64,000 nucleotides of DNA from positions 310,001 through 374,000 of the forward strand of contig CANLZL010000001.1 in the NCBI GenBank assembly GCA_947495575.1, in the 5' to 3' direction. Made by a program: the position numbers and the translations under genes. The notes under the pieces were generated by a model. It searched no databases and had not been told where the DNA came from. It worked only from the letters and a program-made list of their open reading frames with translations. The stretch is from an uncultured Nioella sp. Lineage in GTDB: Bacteria > Pseudomonadota > Alphaproteobacteria > Rhodobacterales > Rhodobacteraceae. Numbering within the stretch: position 1 is the first letter of the stretch; each line of letters begins with the position of its first letter. This document shows positions 44,981-53,348 of the stretch, piece after piece.

Positions 44981-45946
44981 ATGACACCACAAGAACTTGA
45001 AACCCGCCTTGTCCGCTACGGCGATCTGAAACCCTGCAAAACCGCCTTTATCGACGCCCATACACCCGGCAGCGATCAAAAGGAAAATTTCACCATCATC
45101 GGCGGCGGCGTGTCCGAAAGCCCTGATCAGCACGTCCACATCACGGTGCCGCATGGCTTCAATATTGGCGCCGCCGGGCAACCGCCGAAATGCCGAAACA
45201 GCCTACATGACCACCGGACGGCAGAGGCGTTTTTTGTCCTTTCGGGCCGTTGGCGGTTTTTCTGGGGCCGTTGGGGCACCGCAGGTGAGGTCGTGTTGGA
45301 AGAGGGCGATATTTTCAACATTCCCACGGGCATTTTCCGCGGATTTGAAAATATCGGCACCGATTACGGGATGATCATGGCCATTCTGGGTGGCGATGAT
45401 GCGGGAGGCGGCGTCATGTGGGCCCCGCAAGTGATCGAAGATGCTGCAGATCACGGTCTGATCCTTGCTGAAACTGGCAAGCTTTATGACACAAAACAGG
45501 GGCAATCGCTGCCAGAGGGTGTAAACCCGATGCCACTGATGAGTGTCGAGGAACTGGCCAAGCGCCCCGAGCCCTCTACCGCAGAGGTACTGCCCAACCA
45601 TGTAGCCCGCTATTGGGACATGGTGGCCCTGGCCGACAAAACTCCGTGTAAAGTCATCGGTGAAACTGGCCTTTTGCGCGACAAGCCTGGGTTCGAAGTT
45701 GAATTCTATACCCGGGCCTCCGCCCCCTCCGGGCGTCACAGCCACGACATGCCGTCGGTCCTGATGCCTGTGAAAGGTCATTGGCGCGCGGAATGGGACG
45801 GTGGCAGCGCGACATTGGCGCCCGGCGATACTCTGTCGGTTCCAGAAAATCTCGCTCATAGCATGACGCCCTCGATGACGGGCGAAGCCGCGCTTTATCA
45901 TATCGTTGGTACCGGCGATCCTGCGGGGCTAACCTGGAAAGGCTAA
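44981..45946 (+). CDS. Bicupin protein
   Basis: This is a 321-residue protein with two cupin domains. The first has LHDHRTAEAFFVLSGRWRFFWG and EEGDIFNIPTGIFRGFEN. The second has SGRHSHDMPSVLMPVKGHWRAEW and LAPGDTLSVPENLAHSM. His residues that could bind a metal are present in both (LHDH, RHSHD). The domain layout resembles gentisate or hydroxyquinol-type bicupins and sugar isomerase-like cupins, but no activity can be assigned. It probably belongs to the island, being on the same strand after SnoaL-like D. Confidence 0.75.
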   Translation: MTPQELETRLVRYGDLKPCKTAFIDAHTPGSDQKENFTIIGGGVSESPDQHVHITVPHGFNIGAAGQPPKCRNSLHDHRTAEAFFVLSGRWRFFWGRWGTAGEVVLEEGDIFNIPTGIFRGFENIGTDYGMIMAILGGDDAGGGVMWAPQVIEDAADHGLILAETGKLYDTKQGQSLPEGVNPMPLMSVEELAKRPEPSTAEVLPNHVARYWDMVALADKTPCKVIGETGLLRDKPGFEVEFYTRASAPSGRHSHDMPSVLMPVKGHWRAEWDGGSATLAPGDTLSVPENLAHSMTPSMTGEAALYHIVGTGDPAGLTWKG

Positions 45947-46080
45947 GAATTGGGAATTGCCATGGGATTAAATTGACGAAACCATGGTCCGGGCCAGCCA
46001 GGCAGGCTTGCCCGGCAATCTGTCACCAAACTGGGAATGGGTTGGCCCGTTTGCCGTCAACGTGAGCAATGAGGAAGATC

Positions 46081-47085
46081 ATGTACCGATTAATGGCGAT
46101 CCTGACTGGATTGGTTATCTGGGACGCTCCGGCTCTCGCACAAAGCTGGGAAAGCCGGACAGGGGACAATGGATCGCTGTATTTCGGCAGCGCGACCTTG
46201 CAAGATGCGCCGATTTCCTTTGGTTGCACGGCACCATCTCCGGCCGGAGTGCCGTTGATCGAAACGGGATCCCACGAAAGTCACCGCAGTGACCCTTACG
46301 AGATTATACTCAACCTGCGCGACAGCCTGTTTGATTGGGCGCCGCCATACAGTTTTGAAAATGTGGTCATTGGAGTTGGTGATGCGGGGTACCTGTTGCC
46401 GCGCGTGGACCTCAATGAGTTGCAGGGAACGGCTGTTTATATCTCAATGGCCGATCCCATGATCGGAGCATTGATGGATGCAGAGAGCTTTGTGCTGGCA
46501 ACAGGACAGGGACCGGTCCATTCCTTCTCGGCCGATGGATTGGGCGATGCGCTTAGAACATCCTTTGCCTTTTGTGCGAACAGGTGGGGGCAACTTGGAC
46601 ATGCCGTTCCACCCGGTTTAGGCGAACGGCTGGCGAGTGCAGAATCCACTGTGCCACCAACCGGATTATCACTAGCGGAGATTCCATCGGAGCCTTTCGA
46701 AGTGGTGATGCCTGCTGGAATTATCTCGCATCTAACGCAGCAGTGCGGGGCCAATTACCAGATCGCGCCGGCCTCCATGCAGGTGGGCTATATCGACTAC
46801 GATTCCGAGTTGGATTTCGTACTGAACTGGGGCGATGTGACGTGCCAAGGCCAGCGCGGTGGCGGCTATTGTGGCGCGGCGAATTGCTCGATTGATATCT
46901 ATCTGTCGGGCCGCGGGTATACTCCATTGGGCGATGGCCTTTTGGGAACGGATGCCCAAGTTGTGCCGCTCAGCAATGGCTATCACGGCATTCAGCTTAA
47001 CGGCACGCTTTTCATCTGCGCCGACGGATATTGTGATCGCCCGTTTTACTGGACGGGCACACAGCTTGATTTACTCAACCCATGA
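46081..47085 (+). CDS. Secreted protein of unknown function
   Basis: This is a 334-residue protein with a signal peptide (cleavage likely after APALAQ). ATG at 46081 is preferred because GAGGAAG lies just upstream; an ATG at 46069 is in frame. The mature chain has several Cys, mostly near the C-terminus (CQGQRGGGYCGAANCSID and FICADGYCD), suggesting disulfides in the periplasm. No family was recognised. It lies 13 bp upstream of the MetE-like gene, so co-transcription is possible, but the link may be accidental. Confidence 0.6.
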   Translation: MYRLMAILTGLVIWDAPALAQSWESRTGDNGSLYFGSATLQDAPISFGCTAPSPAGVPLIETGSHESHRSDPYEIILNLRDSLFDWAPPYSFENVVIGVGDAGYLLPRVDLNELQGTAVYISMADPMIGALMDAESFVLATGQGPVHSFSADGLGDALRTSFAFCANRWGQLGHAVPPGLGERLASAESTVPPTGLSLAEIPSEPFEVVMPAGIISHLTQQCGANYQIAPASMQVGYIDYDSELDFVLNWGDVTCQGQRGGGYCGAANCSIDIYLSGRGYTPLGDGLLGTDAQVVPLSNGYHGIQLNGTLFICADGYCDRPFYWTGTQLDLLNP

Positions 47086-47098
47086 AACGAGACTTCAC

Positions 47099-48232
47099 AT
47101 GACCAAAATCCAAACAAGCCATGTCGGCAGTCTGCCGCGCACCCAAGAGGTCGTGGATTTTATTTTCGCCCGGGAACGGGACCAACCGTTTGACCAAGGC
47201 GCCTTCGACGCGTGCATGACGGCCGCTGTTTCAGAAACCGTCAAGCGACAAGTGGCGGCGGGAATTGATATCGTGTCTGATGGCGAAACCTCCAAGATTT
47301 CTTACGCGACCTATGTGAAGGATCGCTACACCGGGTTCTCAGGTGACAGCCCGCGAAACGCGCCTGCCGACCTCAAGATGTTTCCCAGCTTTCTGAAACG
47401 CCTCGCAGATTCTGGTGGCACAGCTGACTATGCCCGGCCGCGATGCACCGGCGAGGTGCGGTCGAAAGGGCAGGGAGAGCTGCAAAAGGATATCGATAAC
47501 CTGAAGGCGGCAATGGCCGAACATGGCGCAGAACGCGGCTTTATGAATGCTGCATCGCCGGGCGTCATTTCCCTGTTCCTGCAAAATGAGTTTTATGGCA
47601 GCCGCGAGGCTTATTTGGCGGCCTTGGCAGATGCCATGAAGGAAGAATACGAGACCATTGTGGCCTCGGGGCTTGATTTGCAACTCGATTGTCCGGATCT
47701 GGCCCTGTCGCGCCACATGCTGTTTAACGATCTGTCCGACGAAGATTTTGTGGGCGTCGCAAATATGCATGTAGAGGCCCTGAACCATGCTCTGCAAAAC
47801 GTGCCACAAGAAAAGGTGCGCGTGCATATTTGCTGGGGCAATTACGAAGGGCCGCATTGCTGCGATATCGGGATGGAAAAGGTGTTTTCGACACTTATGT
47901 CCACCAAGTCACGTTATGTCTTGTTCGAAACCTCGAACCCGCGCCACGCGCATGAATGGACCGTGTTTCAGGATCGGAAATCCGAGATACCTGACGATAA
48001 GATCCTTGTACCGGGCGTGGTGGATACCACAACAAACTTTGTTGAGCATCCAGAGGTCGTGGCCCAACGCGTGCAGCGGTTTTCCGGTATCGTCGGAGCG
48101 GATCGCGTGATTGCGGGCTCGGATTGCGGCTTTGGCACATTTGCCGGGTTTGGCGCGGTTGATCCAGAGATTGCCTATGCGAAGCTGGGAGCATTGTCCG
48201 AAGGTGCAAAGCTGGCTGGGGGACGCGTGTGA
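47099..48232 (+). CDS. MetE-core (cobalamin-independent methionine synthase II) family zinc methyl/alkyl transferase
   Basis: This is a 377-residue protein that corresponds to the C-terminal catalytic half of MetE. The likely zinc ligands are H243 and C245 (HICWGNY), E277 (FETSNPRHAHEW) and C343 (GSDCGFGTF), matching the H-C-E-C set of MetE. The N-terminal half of MetE is absent, as in archaeal MetE and epoxyalkane:CoM transferases. It should activate a thiol on zinc. Methyl donor and acceptor are unknown; the following hydrolase and RraA-like genes do not suggest methionine synthesis. Confidence 0.82.
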   Translation: MTKIQTSHVGSLPRTQEVVDFIFARERDQPFDQGAFDACMTAAVSETVKRQVAAGIDIVSDGETSKISYATYVKDRYTGFSGDSPRNAPADLKMFPSFLKRLADSGGTADYARPRCTGEVRSKGQGELQKDIDNLKAAMAEHGAERGFMNAASPGVISLFLQNEFYGSREAYLAALADAMKEEYETIVASGLDLQLDCPDLALSRHMLFNDLSDEDFVGVANMHVEALNHALQNVPQEKVRVHICWGNYEGPHCCDIGMEKVFSTLMSTKSRYVLFETSNPRHAHEWTVFQDRKSEIPDDKILVPGVVDTTTNFVEHPEVVAQRVQRFSGIVGADRVIAGSDCGFGTFAGFGAVDPEIAYAKLGALSEGAKLAGGRV

Positions 48233-48924
48233 CGCCACTTCTCCTCCTGCCGGGGATGATGTGTGATGCCCGGCTGTTTGCGCCTCAGATTGGTGCTTTG
48301 TCCGCTGATCGACCGATCCTTTGTTGTCCGATCGGCCACGCCGATACGATAGAAGCTTTGGCCAAATCCATTTTGAGATACGCCCCGCCGCGATTTGCGT
48401 TGGCGGGTCTGTCCATGGGCGGCATCGTTGCCATGGAGATCGTCAGGTTGGCCACGGACCGGGTTGAGAAACTCGCATTGATGGACACAAACCCGCGCGC
48501 AGAGGCGGACACGATCAAAGCGCTGCGCGGCCCGCAGATGCAAGCCGTTCGCGACGGAAAGCTTCGGGAAATCATGCGTGACGAAATGAAGCCGAACTAC
48601 CTGGCCGATGGCCCGAACAGGCAAGAGATCCTCGATCTTTGCATGGACATGGCAGATGACCTTGGGCCGCAGGTATTTCTGAATCAATCGATGGCGCTGA
48701 TGGGGCGGCGGGATCAGCAGGACACGCTGGCCGCCTATGCTGGCCCTGCAATGGTTTTGACCGGCGAGGCCGATATCCCATGCCCGATGGATCGCCATGA
48801 CCTGATGCACGCACTTTTGAAAAACAGCCGCCTTGAGGTGATCCTAGGCGCCGGGCATTTACCTGTTCTTGAACAACCCGAAAAAACCACAGCGGCGCTG
48901 CGCCGCTGGTTGGAGGATACATGA
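48229..48924 (+). CDS. Alpha/beta-fold hydrolase
   Basis: This is a 231-residue hydrolase with LLLLPGMMCDARLF, nucleophile Ser in GLSMGG (about residue 62) and a C-terminal GAGHLPVLEQP containing the catalytic His. It starts with GTG overlapping the MetE-like stop, and its end overlaps the RraA-like start by 4 bp. Small esterase or lactonase activity is likely; the substrate is unknown. Confidence 0.82.
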   Translation: MTPLLLLPGMMCDARLFAPQIGALSADRPILCCPIGHADTIEALAKSILRYAPPRFALAGLSMGGIVAMEIVRLATDRVEKLALMDTNPRAEADTIKALRGPQMQAVRDGKLREIMRDEMKPNYLADGPNRQEILDLCMDMADDLGPQVFLNQSMALMGRRDQQDTLAAYAGPAMVLTGEADIPCPMDRHDLMHALLKNSRLEVILGAGHLPVLEQPEKTTAALRRWLEDT

Positions 48925-49616
48925 CCCCATCTTTGCTGACCCTGCTGCGCCAGGTTGATACGCCCACCGTTTGCAATGCCATCGAAGTGGCCGAAGGCCG
49001 ACGTGGCTTTGACGTCTTCACGCGCGGCACTCTGCAGGCCTCTGCCCCCGAGGAAGGGGCCATCGTGGGCTATGCGCGGACTGCCCAAATCGCGGCCGTC
49101 GAACCTCCAACAGAGGCGCCAGATGTCATCAAAGCCCGTCGGATGGAGTATTACCGGTATATGGCAAGTGGCCCGTCGCCCCGCGTAACGGTGATTGAAG
49201 ATCTGGATTACCCCGACGCCATTGGAGCCTTCTGGGGAGAAATCAATACGACCGTTCATAAAGGATTGGGTGTTGAGGGTGTGCTGACCAATGGTGTGAT
49301 GCGGGATCTTGGCGACCTGCCGGATGGGTTTCCTGTACTTGCTGGGTCGATTGGTCCAAGCCACGGGTTTGTCCATGTCCGTGCCTTGGATTGCGAGATC
49401 GAAGTGTTCGGTATGAAAGTGCGCCCTGGTGATTTGATCCACGCTGATCGACATGGGGCGCTGGTAATCCCGCCCGCCGTGATTGAGGTCTTGGAAGGCG
49501 CCATCGGCAAATTGCTGGAGACCGAAAGCCTGGTCCTTGACCCTGCCCGGGCGGACGGGTTCGACATCACCAAGTTCGAGGCCGCTTGGGCGGCATTTGA
49601 AAAGGCGCGGACCTGA
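48921..49616 (+). CDS. RraA / HMG-aldolase family protein
   Basis: This is a 231-residue protein of the RraA-like fold (4-hydroxy-4-methyl-2-oxoglutarate aldolase family). The loop LTNGVMRDLGDLPDGFPVLAG carries the Arg-Asp of the aldolase active site, and the C-terminus has VRPGDLIHADRHGALVIPP, typical of the family. In this three-gene unit it would cleave or decarboxylate an oxoacid. It is not the RNase E inhibitor itself in all likelihood, since the neighbours are metabolic. Confidence 0.8.
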   Translation: MTPSLLTLLRQVDTPTVCNAIEVAEGRRGFDVFTRGTLQASAPEEGAIVGYARTAQIAAVEPPTEAPDVIKARRMEYYRYMASGPSPRVTVIEDLDYPDAIGAFWGEINTTVHKGLGVEGVLTNGVMRDLGDLPDGFPVLAGSIGPSHGFVHVRALDCEIEVFGMKVRPGDLIHADRHGALVIPPAVIEVLEGAIGKLLETESLVLDPARADGFDITKFEAAWAAFEKART

Positions 49617-49761
49617 CTTCACCGCGGGCATAATCTAGGCAAATGCGCTCAAAGATTGGGCATTGGCTCTTGGCTTCCGGATCTTCCAAGGGTCTTTGAT
49701 TGAACACCGGCGCTTGCCAACGGCAGGTCAGGGGTAACATGACCCTGCCCGGAAGACGCAC

Positions 49762-50346
49762 TTGGAAAAGAGCCTGAAAATTGTCGTTGTGGAACCAGAC
49801 AAGGCGCGGGCGGTCGATATTCTTGATGGCCTGCAAGAGGGCGGCTGGCAGGATATCACAGTGCTAAGCAACACTTCGGGGCTGGCGCGGGCATTGATCA
49901 ACGCCAAGCCCGATCTTGTATTGATCGACCTGGCCAACCCGTCACGTGACCTGCTGGAAAACCTCTCATTGGCGTCCGGTGCACAGGATCGTCCCGTTGC
50001 GATGTTCGTAGATCAAAGTGACGCGGAAATGACGCGCGCCGCGATGTCGGCAGGGCTAAGCGCCTATGTCGTCGACGGATTGCGCAAGGATCGGATCAAG
50101 CCTGTTCTTGAAACCGCGATTGCACGTTTTCAGGTGATGAGCCGTATGCGCGCTGAGCTGGACGCAGCCAAAACCGCGCTGTCCGAGCGAAAAACCATTG
50201 ATCGCGCCAAAGGCATTTTGATGCAGGCAAAGGATTTGGGGGAACCCGAAGCCTATGCGCTTTTGCGTAAAACGGCGATGGATCAAGGTAAGAAAGTGAT
50301 CGATGTCGCGCAGGCGCTGGTCACCGCATCGGAGATGCTGGGCTGA
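49762..50346 (+). CDS. nasT: Nitrate-responsive antiterminator, ANTAR-domain protein NasT
   Basis: This is a 194-residue two-domain protein: an N-terminal receiver-like domain (LKIVVVEPDKARAVDIL, PDLVLIDLANPS) and a C-terminal ANTAR RNA-binding domain (ERKTIDRAKGILMQAKDLGEPEAY, then LRKTAM). The start is TTG at 49762 with GGAAG about 7 nt upstream. It is followed at once by nasS (TGATG). In known systems NasS holds NasT until nitrate or nitrite binds; free NasT binds hairpins in the nas leader and blocks termination. Confidence 0.93.
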   Translation: MEKSLKIVVVEPDKARAVDILDGLQEGGWQDITVLSNTSGLARALINAKPDLVLIDLANPSRDLLENLSLASGAQDRPVAMFVDQSDAEMTRAAMSAGLSAYVVDGLRKDRIKPVLETAIARFQVMSRMRAELDAAKTALSERKTIDRAKGILMQAKDLGEPEAYALLRKTAMDQGKKVIDVAQALVTASEMLG

Positions 50347-51503
50347 TGGGTACGGTCTTAAAAGTCGGATATGTGCCTCTGGTCGATGCAGCCCCACTGG
50401 TCATTGCAGCCGAGATGCAGTTCGCCCGCGATGAGGGGCTGACCTTGGAGTTGCGCCGACAACCGTCCTGGTCGGCTGTGCGAGATCTGCTGTCTGTTGG
50501 ATATCTGGATCTGGCGCATATGTTGTCGCCAATGCCAATCGCGATGTCGCTAGGGCTGGCAGGGGTCAGAGTGCCTGTAGATGCTTTGATGGTGTTGTCG
50601 GTTAATGGTAACGCCATTGGCACGTCGAACGCTTTGGCTGATCGGATGCGTGATGCGGGGTGGGGCGGACAATTCCAAACCCCGGTTGAGACGGGCAGGT
50701 CCCTGATTGACGCCTCGCAACGGCTACCCAGAATTGGGGTACCCTTTCCTTTTTCGATGCATGCCGAGCTTGTGCATTATTGGCTGGAGAACCTCGGCTT
50801 TGCGGCCCCATCGCTGAAAATCATTCCGCCGCCCTTAATGGCAGAGGCAATCGCCGCAGATGAGATCGATGCGTTTTGCGTCGGCGAGCCATGGGGCTCA
50901 ATCGCGGTGGAGGACCGGGTTGGCGAATTGATCCTGCCCGGTTCGGCGATTTGGGGATTTGCCCCAGAAAAGGTATTGGGTGCGCGCAGAGACTGGATCG
51001 AGGCCAATCCAACCGCTGCCGCTGCCCTCATGCGGGCCGTCAGTCGCGCAGCGCAATGGCTGGACGCGCCTGAGAACCGGACAATCGCCGCAGAGGTTCT
51101 GGCGCGCAGCGAATTTCTCGACGTCTCGGATCACGTGATTGACCGTTCCCTGGCCGGTCGGTTGGTGCCGCATTCACGCAGTTTCCCGGTGGCCGTGCCG
51201 AATTTTCAGAGGTTTCATATTGGGGCCGCCAATTTCCCGTGGCGCAGTCAGGGTGAATGGATCGCGATGCAATTGGCGAAACGATACAACCAAGACTCAG
51301 CTTTGGCGCGCAAAGTTGGCAAGGCGTGTTTTCGGGCCGACCTTTACCGCAAAAACCTGGCCGGCACCGGGCTGGACATGCCCGGCGCGTCCGAGAAATT
51401 GGAGGGCGCATTGCACGAGCGCACCTCGGTCGCGTCAGAATACGGACGTGTGATTCTGGAACCGGATGCTTTCTTTGATGGCAAAACCTATGATCCGGCC
51501 TAG
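50346..51503 (+). CDS. nasS: Cytoplasmic nitrate/nitrite sensor NasS (NrtA-like)
   Basis: This is a 385-residue protein homologous to nitrate-binding proteins: LKVGYVPLVDAAPLVIAAEM, GVPFPFSMHAELVHYWL and FCVGEPWGSIAVEDRVGE. There is no signal peptide, so it acts in the cytoplasm, as expected for NasS rather than a transporter subunit. It overlaps nasT by 1 bp and partners it. Confidence 0.92.
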   Translation: MGTVLKVGYVPLVDAAPLVIAAEMQFARDEGLTLELRRQPSWSAVRDLLSVGYLDLAHMLSPMPIAMSLGLAGVRVPVDALMVLSVNGNAIGTSNALADRMRDAGWGGQFQTPVETGRSLIDASQRLPRIGVPFPFSMHAELVHYWLENLGFAAPSLKIIPPPLMAEAIAADEIDAFCVGEPWGSIAVEDRVGELILPGSAIWGFAPEKVLGARRDWIEANPTAAAALMRAVSRAAQWLDAPENRTIAAEVLARSEFLDVSDHVIDRSLAGRLVPHSRSFPVAVPNFQRFHIGAANFPWRSQGEWIAMQLAKRYNQDSALARKVGKACFRADLYRKNLAGTGLDMPGASEKLEGALHERTSVASEYGRVILEPDAFFDGKTYDPA

Positions 51504-51611
51504 GAAATGCGCCTAATAATTGTGCGTATTCTGCATTGCAGCATTATTTGCGGATAATTCATCACCCGAGACTTCCGAACCTCATCGGGCTTGGGTCAGT
51601 ATGAGGTCAAC

Positions 51612-51672
51612 GCAGAAGGGCAAGGTTGCCCCGCTGCAGTCTCAGTCCCCCGCCGATGGGGGCAGTTTTGAG
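51612..51672 (+). promoter_or_regulatory. ANTAR-type double hairpin in the nrt leader (proposed NasT target)
   Basis: Hairpin 1 (51612-51637) has a GGGC/GCCC stem with hexaloop AAGGTT, which has A at position 1 and G at position 4, as in known ANTAR target hairpins. Hairpin 2 (51641-51672) has CCCCC/GGGGG with hexaloop GCCGAT, keeping the G at position 4 but with G at position 1. They are separated by a few bases and followed directly by an intrinsic terminator. Confidence 0.7.
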
Positions 51673-51678
51673 CAACGT

Positions 51679-51744
51679 CGCTCGTCCTATCCACGGCTTT
51701 CCTCCTCCTCCCTTCGCCGTGGCTGGAACGAGCGGCGTTTTTTT
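51679..51744 (+). terminator. Intrinsic terminator in the nrt leader
   Basis: The outer stem CGCTCGT/ACGAGCG and the inner stem CCACGGC/GCCGTGG are followed by seven T residues (51738-51744). It lies 55 bp before nrtA, so reading into the operon should need antitermination. Confidence 0.85.
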
Positions 51745-51799
51745 GTTTTCTGGGGGGTCGCATGGCGCGGCCTGACGGGACAGACCGGAAGGAACGGAC

Positions 51800-53164
51800 A
51801 TGAAACGGAATTTGGGAAAGTGGCTGTCAGGTGTGGCGCTGTCTGCGCTGGCAACCGGCGCGGCCGCGCAGGATCTGGAAATTGACGAGCTGACATTTGG
51901 CTTCATCAAACTGACCGATATGGCGCCGTTGGCCATTGCTTATGAGCGTGGTTATTTCGAAGACGAAGGCTTGTTTGTCACACTGGAGGCGCAAGCCAAT
52001 TGGCGCGTCCTGCTGGACGGTGTGATTGATGGCACATTGGAAGGCGCGCATATGCTGGCGGGCCAACCCATTGCGGCTACCATCGGCTACGGTACAGAGG
52101 CCCATATCGTCACACCATTCTCAATGGACCTCAACGGTAACGGCATCACCGTTTCCAATGAAGTGTGGGAGATGATGCGCCCCCATATCCCGTCGATGGA
52201 TGATGGCCGCCCGGTTCACCCGATCAGCGCCGAAGCCCTTGTGCCCGTCGTGGAAGAGTTCCGCGACAATGGGGAACCCTTCAACATGGGTATGGTTTTC
52301 CCCGTCTCCACCCACAATTACGAGCTGCGCTATTGGCTGGCCGCAGGTGGCTTGAACCCAGGTTTTTATAGCCCCCAGGACATTACAGGCCAGATTGACG
52401 CCGATGTCTTCCTGTCTGTAACCCCGCCGCCACAGATGCCGGCAACCTTGGAAGCCGGTACGATCCACGGTTACTGTGTGGGTGAGCCCTGGAACCAGCA
52501 GGCCGTGCAGCGCGGCATCGGTGTTCCTGTGATCACCGATTACGAGATCTGGCCCAACAACCCTGAAAAGGTCTTTGGCCTGACAGCTGAATTTGTCGAA
52601 GAAAACCCCAACACAACCCAAGCGATCGTGCGTGCCCTGATCCGTGCCGCCATGTGGTTGGACGAAAATGACAACGCCAACCGCGAAGAGGCGGTCGAGA
52701 TCCTGAGCTGGCCCGAATATGTGGGCGCCGATGAAGAGGTGATCGCCGCGTCGATGACCGGCACGTTTGAATATGAGCCGGGCGATGTGCGCGACGTTCC
52801 CGACTTCAACGTATTCTTCCGCTACTATGCCACCTATCCCTATTACTCGGATGCGGTATGGTACCTGACGCAGATGCGCCGCTGGGGACAAATCTCTGAG
52901 GCACATTCAGACGAGTGGTATCACGACGTTGCTGAAAGCGTGTATCGCCCGGATATCTATCTGGCCGCCGCGCAGTCGCTGGTTGATGATGGTCTGGCCG
53001 ATGCGGCGGACTTCCCCTGGGAAACCGATGGTTTCCGTGAGCCGGTGGATACGCTGATCGACGATATCCCTTATGACGGTCGTTTCCCCAACGCCTATAT
53101 CGACAGTTTCCCAATCGGCCTGTCGGGTGACCAACTGGTCATCGATGGTGAAATTCAGGGATGA
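51800..53164 (+). CDS. nrtA: Nitrate ABC transporter substrate-binding protein
   Basis: This is a 454-residue nitrate-binding protein of the NrtA/NasF family: [35 protein letters not shown], and [19 protein letters not shown]. The N-terminus ([20 protein letters not shown] then AAAQD) is a signal peptide; there is no lipobox Cys, so it is likely a soluble periplasmic protein. A strong hairpin lies just after the stop. Confidence 0.93.
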   Translation: MKRNLGKWLSGVALSALATGAAAQDLEIDELTFGFIKLTDMAPLAIAYERGYFEDEGLFVTLEAQANWRVLLDGVIDGTLEGAHMLAGQPIAATIGYGTEAHIVTPFSMDLNGNGITVSNEVWEMMRPHIPSMDDGRPVHPISAEALVPVVEEFRDNGEPFNMGMVFPVSTHNYELRYWLAAGGLNPGFYSPQDITGQIDADVFLSVTPPPQMPATLEAGTIHGYCVGEPWNQQAVQRGIGVPVITDYEIWPNNPEKVFGLTAEFVEENPNTTQAIVRALIRAAMWLDENDNANREEAVEILSWPEYVGADEEVIAASMTGTFEYEPGDVRDVPDFNVFFRYYATYPYYSDAVWYLTQMRRWGQISEAHSDEWYHDVAESVYRPDIYLAAAQSLVDDGLADAADFPWETDGFREPVDTLIDDIPYDGRFPNAYIDSFPIGLSGDQLVIDGEIQG

Positions 53165-53172
53165 CCCAACAT

Positions 53173-53201
53173 GCTGCGGGTGCGAAATACCTGCCCGCAG
53201 C
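53173..53201 (+). other. Hairpin after nrtA
   Basis: GCTGCGGG and CCCGCAGC form an 8-bp stem with a 13-nt loop 8 bp after the nrtA stop. The remaining gap to nrtB (to 53348) holds short direct repeats of GTGCACCCCC around 53274-53295 and no gene. Confidence 0.5.
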
Positions 53202-53348
53202 TCCCCTCTCTCTCCCCTCAATTTGCACAAGAAACAGGCGAAAATTTGGGGTGTCACCCGGCGTACAGCCCCGGTGCACCCCCTGTGCACCCCCCGTGCA
53301 GACACATGCCCGTTTTTTCCCTTTATCTGCCGCTAAGGACCTTGGAAA

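Noticed and set aside
45989-46015. CCGGGC/GCCCGG hairpin after the bicupin gene as a terminator
   Set aside because: The stem is only 6 bp and no T-run follows.
46859-47098. Eighty-residue N-terminal extension of the MetE-like gene
   Set aside because: It overlaps the secreted protein gene and lacks family similarity; ATG at 47099 begins the MTKIQTSHVGSLPR core.
50346-51503. NasS read as a nitrate transporter binding protein
   Set aside because: No signal peptide and coupling to the ANTAR gene; the true transporter binding protein is at 51800.
53274-53296. Short GTGCACCCCC direct repeats as a repeat array or operator
   Set aside because: Only two full copies and one partial within a C-rich tract; no regulatory partner can be named.
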